64,000 nucleotides of DNA from Gramella sp. MT6 (GTDB taxonomy: Bacteria > Bacteroidota > Bacteroidia > Flavobacteriales > Flavobacteriaceae). This document shows positions 60,929 to 64,000 of the stretch, one piece after another (the stretch's first letter is position 1; every line of letters begins with the position of its first letter). The DNA lies in contig NZ_CP048410.1 in NCBI RefSeq assembly GCF_019357415.1, forward strand, positions 3,436,501 to 3,500,500, written 5' to 3'. Below the pieces are notes generated by a model, which saw only the letters and a program-made list of their open reading frames with translations, made no database searches and was not told where the DNA came from. The position numbers and the translations under genes were made by a program.

Positions 60929-60943
60929 TTTAATCGATTTTTA

Positions 60944-61834
60944 TTAATGTTTGGTATTTACTTTATTTCTTTGAAATGGAAACAGGGTCTGATGTCCGAA
61001 ATCTTTCGGAAAATTTTCATCTCCACTGAAACCAAGTTCTATCTTCTTTCCGCTTTTAGGTATATAGGCTGTTCCGAATAGGTAATCCCAGATACTCAGG
61101 CTTAGTCCAAAATTCATCCCATAAGGCCTTTCTACGGGCAATTCCCTGGAGTGATGCCATATGTGCATCTTCGGATTGTTGAAAATATATCCCAAAGGGC
61201 CATAGTTCCAACCAAGGTTCGCATGGTTAAGGTGTCCTATGAACACGGCGAACATATGCACCACGAAGAACTCCTTAATTCCGAAGCCAATCATAGCCAG
61301 GGGAACATACTGCACTGTTTTATATATTATGGTTTCCATGAAATGAAACCTGAACTGTGCGGCAAAACCCATTTCCTTAACGCTATGGTGGATCTTATGG
61401 AATTCCCAAAGCCATGGCCTTCTATGTAATTGCCGGTGCACATTCCATTGAATAAAATCGGCGATCACAAACATTATGACCAACTGGCTCCATGCAGGTA
61501 GATTTCCTAATTCTATCGCTACAATGTTCTCTATACCGAAAAGGCCAAGAAAATCATTGAACAGTTCCACACCCACATTGCTCAAGGCATTATATCCTAT
61601 AAGCGAAAACAGAAAAAAATTAAAAAGTATATAAAAGCTGTCCAGCCAGAATCCTTTTCTGAAGACCTTCTGATCTTTTCTCCATGGAATCAAGATCTCT
61701 AAAGACCATACTAAAAGCGACAGACCAATTAACCAGTAGAAATAACTATTCCAGGTTGGATGTGTTATTTCATTCACCAGGTAATTGAAATACCCCGTAA
61801 AGGAATTCTGAATTATGTCTATATACTTTTTCAT
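60944..61834 (-). CDS. sterol desaturase family protein (fatty acid hydroxylase-like)
   Basis: The protein has 296 residues with four or five membrane segments. It carries the histidine clusters of the di-iron hydroxylase/desaturase family: NVHRQLHRRPWLW, FHKIHHSV, HLNHANLGWNYGP and HIWHHS. It should hydroxylate or desaturate a membrane lipid at the inner membrane. It is the first gene of a two-gene operon with the MBL-rhodanese enzyme and has a Crp/Fnr-like site at -41. The tie between lipid and sulfur chemistry is unexplained. Confidence 0.92.
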   Translation of the reverse strand: MKKYIDIIQNSFTGYFNYLVNEITHPTWNSYFYWLIGLSLLVWSLEILIPWRKDQKVFRKGFWLDSFYILFNFFLFSLIGYNALSNVGVELFNDFLGLFGIENIVAIELGNLPAWSQLVIMFVIADFIQWNVHRQLHRRPWLWEFHKIHHSVKEMGFAAQFRFHFMETIIYKTVQYVPLAMIGFGIKEFFVVHMFAVFIGHLNHANLGWNYGPLGYIFNNPKMHIWHHSRELPVERPYGMNFGLSLSIWDYLFGTAYIPKSGKKIELGFSGDENFPKDFGHQTLFPFQRNKVNTKH

Positions 61835-61849
61835 CTTTTAATTCTGGCA

Positions 61850-61893
61850 CAAAAATATAAATATAGGAAGCTTAAGGAAGTAACTTTTGTTAC
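61850..61893 (-). promoter_or_regulatory. Crp/Fnr-like site and promoter of the sterol-desaturase/MBL-rhodanese operon (site B)
   Basis: The palindrome GTAAC-TTTT-GTTAC (61880-61893) is flanked by A and A. On the minus strand TATTTTTG (61857-61850) fits TAnnTTTG exactly and begins 29.5 bases from the palindrome centre, placing the palindrome at about -41. This is identical to site A at 54698. Confidence 0.7.
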
Positions 61894-62004
61894 AGTTATT
61901 TACAAAAGGATTAACACCCGAAAACCTTATATGTTAGAATGCGTTAAATGGAATCCTATCCCCTCCAATTCTTACTAAATTTAAACTACCAAAAAAAAGA
62001 AGTT

Positions 62005-63003
62005 ATGAGTAAAGAAGTTTTAAAAGAAAAAATAGGCCTTGGCGGTGTTGCCATTGGGAACGGCTTTAAAGTATTAACAGATAAGGAAGCAGAGCAGACG
62101 CTGGAAGCAGCCTGGGAAGCAGGGATAAGATATTATGATACTTCTCCCTGGTATGGATTGGGTTTAAGTGAAAGGCGTTTTGGCCATTTTTTACATAATA
62201 AAAAAAGAGAAGATTATATACTTTCCACTAAAGTAGGTCGCGTATTAAAGGCTACGAATAATATCCCCGAAACCATGTGGAATGAGCCGGCTCCATTCGA
62301 TTATAAATATGATTATTCGGCCGAGGCGGTAAGAAGATCTATCGAAGACAGTTTGCAACGTTTGGGAGTAGAAAGCATAGATTATGTATTTATCCATGAC
62401 CTTTCACCAGACCATAATGATGAATATGAAGACGGAACAGACTGGCTGGATCATTTTGAAGTTGCCAGAAAAGGAGCTATGCCTGAACTTACCAAAATGA
62501 GAGAGGAAGGCATCATTAAAGGATGGGGACTTGGAGTGAATACCATTGAACCAATTATTAAGACGCTAGAGGAAACTGATGCAGATCCAGACCTTTTCCT
62601 TTCTGCGATCCAATATTCGATCGTACATCATAAAGATTCACTGGACAAATTACTCCCTGTAGTAGAAAAACATGATGTAGGATTAATTACTGCAGCACCT
62701 TTTAATGCCGGTTTGCTTTCAGGAAAAGATCGATATAATTATTCTGGCGATATGCCAGACGACAAAGTTCAGAAATTGAACAAGATCAAGGAGATCGCGA
62801 AAAAACATGATGTAGACCTGAGTACAGCCTCTATCCAGTTTTCTTTCGCCCCTAAGATCGTAAATACCGTTCTTGCAGGAGCAAGTAAACCAGAACAGGT
62901 AAAAGAAAATGCAAAGGCATTTGATGTTAAGATCCCTAGCGAATTCTGGAAGGATCTGAAAAGCGAAGGGCTGATCGATGAGCGAGCAGAAGTGCCTTCA
63001 TAG
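62005..63003 (+). CDS. aldo/keto reductase family oxidoreductase
   Basis: The protein has 332 residues from the ATG at 62005 (MSKEVLKEKIGLGGVAIGNG); an in-frame ATG at 61948 is unlikely as it falls in the region upstream. The active-site segment is RYYDTSPWYGLGLSERRFG with catalytic Tyr and Asp, then YVFIHDLSPDH and AAPFNAGLLSG. The family resembles D-threo-aldose (fucose) dehydrogenases, which act on sugars or aldehydes with NAD(P). The gene diverges from the sterol-desaturase operon and has a weak promoter match near 61930. Confidence 0.93.
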   Translation: MSKEVLKEKIGLGGVAIGNGFKVLTDKEAEQTLEAAWEAGIRYYDTSPWYGLGLSERRFGHFLHNKKREDYILSTKVGRVLKATNNIPETMWNEPAPFDYKYDYSAEAVRRSIEDSLQRLGVESIDYVFIHDLSPDHNDEYEDGTDWLDHFEVARKGAMPELTKMREEGIIKGWGLGVNTIEPIIKTLEETDADPDLFLSAIQYSIVHHKDSLDKLLPVVEKHDVGLITAAPFNAGLLSGKDRYNYSGDMPDDKVQKLNKIKEIAKKHDVDLSTASIQFSFAPKIVNTVLAGASKPEQVKENAKAFDVKIPSEFWKDLKSEGLIDERAEVPS

Positions 63004-63015
63004 AAAAGCAACTAT

Positions 63016-63426
63016 TTATTTTTCTACCAGCCTTAAATACTGGTTACGGCCAAAGCTCATAAAATAAAAGATGTATCCAAAAAGGAACATCATGACCGTA
63101 GCCAGGAACAGGCTGTTATTGTCGAACTTTAAATAGATCGCAAAGTAAAGGAAGCCTGTAAAAAGGGCAATTGGCAGGATGTACTTTGAAAAAATAAATC
63201 CTTTTACCTCAATTCGCTTTTCCTCATCCTTTCCTATTTCAAAATTCATGGGTTTACTACCACACCAGTCAATTTTGGCAATTAATTGATATTTACCTTC
63301 AGGAATGGTATAAGTTAAAAGTTGCCTGTCTTTTATTTCAGCAAATTTTCTGCCGTTCAAATAAAGGTCGAAAGACCTCATTTTATTGGCCCATTCAGAA
63401 TCTCTCTTAATTATTAATTTCGACAT
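63016..63426 (-). CDS. small membrane protein of unknown function
   Basis: The protein has 136 residues. The N-terminal half (MSKLIIKRDSEWANKMRSFD, then TIPEGKYQLIAKIDWCG) is beta-rich. Two membrane helices (about 80-98 and 105-122) follow, ending NQYLRLVEK. It is a single-gene unit, and its start lies 22 bases from the Crp/Fnr-like site C. No family was recognised. Confidence 0.82.
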   Translation of the reverse strand: MSKLIIKRDSEWANKMRSFDLYLNGRKFAEIKDRQLLTYTIPEGKYQLIAKIDWCGSKPMNFEIGKDEEKRIEVKGFIFSKYILPIALFTGFLYFAIYLKFDNNSLFLATVMMFLFGYIFYFMSFGRNQYLRLVEK

Positions 63427-63448
63427 TTATTATTTTATAACTCCCTGT

Positions 63449-63491
63449 GTAACAAATGTTACAAACAATTTTTATTTAAAATTATATCTTG
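63449..63491 (+). promoter_or_regulatory. Crp/Fnr-like site and promoter facing a gene-free stretch (site C)
   Basis: The palindrome GTAAC-AAAT-GTTAC (63449-63462) is flanked by T and A. On the plus strand TATCTTG (63485-63491), one base short of the -7 consensus, begins 29.5 bases from the palindrome centre, the same distance as at sites A and B. Transcription would start near 63497. Confidence 0.5.
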
Positions 63492-63496
63492 CGCCC

Positions 63497-63589
63497 CATT
63501 AAAAAAGGTTTAGATCTTTTTGCCCTAGAACAAAGTTTTTCATGATGATTTTAACGCCGGTCTTCCCTACAGGGCCGGCGTTATTTTTT
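63497..63589 (+). ncRNA. candidate small RNA controlled by site C
   Basis: About 93 bases lie between a -7-like element under a Crp/Fnr-like palindrome and a plus-strand terminator with TTTTTT. No plus-strand gene begins here. The only plus-strand gene upstream ends 580 bases earlier, so the terminator has no other obvious client. Inside is a short AAAAAG/CTTTTT hairpin. A 23-codon frame from ATG 63542 runs through the terminator and is not convincing. The stretch overlaps the 3' end of the minus-strand nitroreductase gene by 9 bases. Confidence 0.4.
63552..63589 (+). terminator. plus-strand terminator at the end of the candidate small RNA
   Basis: A 9-base stem (TAACGCCGG with CCGGCGTTA) holding a nested CCC/GGG hairpin is followed by TTTTTT on the plus strand. 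On the minus strand no T-run follows, so it is directional. It contains the stop codon of the convergent nitroreductase gene. Confidence 0.75.
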
Positions 63590-64000
63590 ATAGAATTCGC
63601 AAATTTCTCCTAAAGATTTTCTTTGAATATCGGGAACGAATGAATCATCTGCAGCATACCCAATTGGTAAAAGCAGAAAGGCCCGTTCATTCTTTGGCCT
63701 TTTTAATAAGTCTGCTAAAAAGTTCATAGGGCTTGGGGTATGTGTAAGAGTTACCAATCCCGCGTGATGAATTGCTGAAATTAGCATTCCGCAAGCAATC
63801 CCTACAGATTCATGCACATAATAATTATTCTGCTTTTCTCCAGATTCATCGATCTCGTAAGCTTGCTTAAAAACCACTATAAGCCAGGGCGCGATCTCCA
63901 GAAACTCTTTATTAGTATCAGTACCTAAAGGAGCCAGGTCTTTTAACCAGCGTTCACTCATGCGAGTATTATAATTTTCCATTTCCTCCTTTTCTGCAGC
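63581..64000 (-). CDS. nitroreductase family protein (partial, N-terminus outside window)
   Basis: The frame is open to the right edge; 139 C-terminal residues are visible. An internal ATG at 63982 would not be the start, because the frame reads upstream as AAEKEEMENYN. The C-terminal part matches FMN-dependent nitroreductases of the iodotyrosine dehalogenase/BluB type: LGTDTNKEFLEIAPWLIVVF, then HESVGIACGMLISAIHHAGL, then LTHTPSPMNFL. It would reduce nitro or halogenated aromatics or related substrates. Its stop lies within the plus-strand terminator stem. Confidence 0.88.
   Translation of the reverse strand, partial: AAEKEEMENYNTRMSERWLKDLAPLGTDTNKEFLEIAPWLIVVFKQAYEIDESGEKQNNYYVHESVGIACGMLISAIHHAGLVTLTHTPSPMNFLADLLKRPKNERAFLLLPIGYAADDSFVPDIQRKSLGEICEFYKK

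Noticed and set aside
63542..63613. 23-codon plus-strand frame inside the candidate small RNA
   Set aside because: It runs through the terminator hairpin and into the nitroreductase gene. No ribosome-binding or homology support.
1..64000. Search for insertion sequences, prophage, CRISPR arrays, tRNA and rRNA genes
   Set aside because: No transposase, integrase, repeat-spacer pattern, cloverleaf or rRNA-like stretch was recognised by reading. A dedicated search (tRNAscan, ISfinder, CRISPR finder) was not possible.

Overview
The window looks like a chromosomal segment of a marine-type member of the Flavobacteriaceae (Bacteroidota), most like Gramella/Christiangramia in gene content; the genus is an inference. 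Supporting signs are a SusC/SusD pair with giant FG-GAP lipoproteins, many lipoproteins with a Cys at about residue 17-24, few Shine-Dalgarno sequences, promoters of the TAnnTTTG type, 2TM-domain proteins, LytTR regulators and AT-rich DNA. No rRNA, tRNA, insertion sequence, prophage or CRISPR array was recognised.

Region by region. (1) 1-12384, minus strand: susC, susD, then three tandem FG-GAP/ASPIC lipoproteins joined by 8-base overlaps, the last one cut by the window edge. (2) 12690-20427: a sugar-oxidation locus. A GMC dehydrogenase and its small subunit diverge from an operon of two xylose-isomerase-like TIM barrels, an MFS permease, a Gfo/Idh oxidoreductase and a DUF1080 lipoprotein. 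Together these resemble the 3-keto-glycoside route of glycan breakdown. (3) 20519-32922: housekeeping and stress genes. They are an alpha/beta hydrolase-OsmC fusion, a Cu/Zn superoxide dismutase, an ECF sigma/anti-sigma pair, a LytS/LytTR two-component operon with 2TM proteins, hemerythrin, NDH-2, a second ECF sigma, an acyltransferase, a NUDIX hydrolase, a cyclophilin and an RDD protein. (4) 32958-39051: a tightly overlapping SpoIIM / membrane protein / DUF4129 / DUF4350 / MoxR / DUF58 operon. (5) 39154-49508: DUF2141, OxyR, AIM24, a DUF4870-PadR-PspC operon flanked by two tiny membrane or secreted ORFs, GIN-domain and small lipoproteins, thioredoxin reductase, a TRIC channel and a LytTR regulator with a decayed receiver. 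(6) 49671-53598: a run of secreted proteins built from alpha/beta-barrel-like modules, with an NTF2-like lipoprotein, an NAD-dependent epimerase and a cupin fusion; its function is unknown. (7) 53676-64000: YeeE/YedE sulfur transporter halves, a 2-hydroxyacid dehydrogenase, a three-gene acyl-CoA carboxylase, an MBL-rhodanese sulfur enzyme with a sterol-desaturase-like protein, an aldo/keto reductase, a small membrane protein and a truncated nitroreductase.

The most interesting signal is regulatory. A GTAAC-N4-GTTAC palindrome of Crp/Fnr type occurs three times in the last 10 kb. Each time the T of a -7-like element lies exactly 29.5 bases from its centre. One copy serves the YeeE/YedE pair, one serves the sterol-desaturase/MBL-rhodanese operon, and one points at a gene-free stretch of about 93 bases that ends in a plus-strand terminator and may encode a small RNA. 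This suggests a small sulfur/redox regulon whose regulator lies outside the window.
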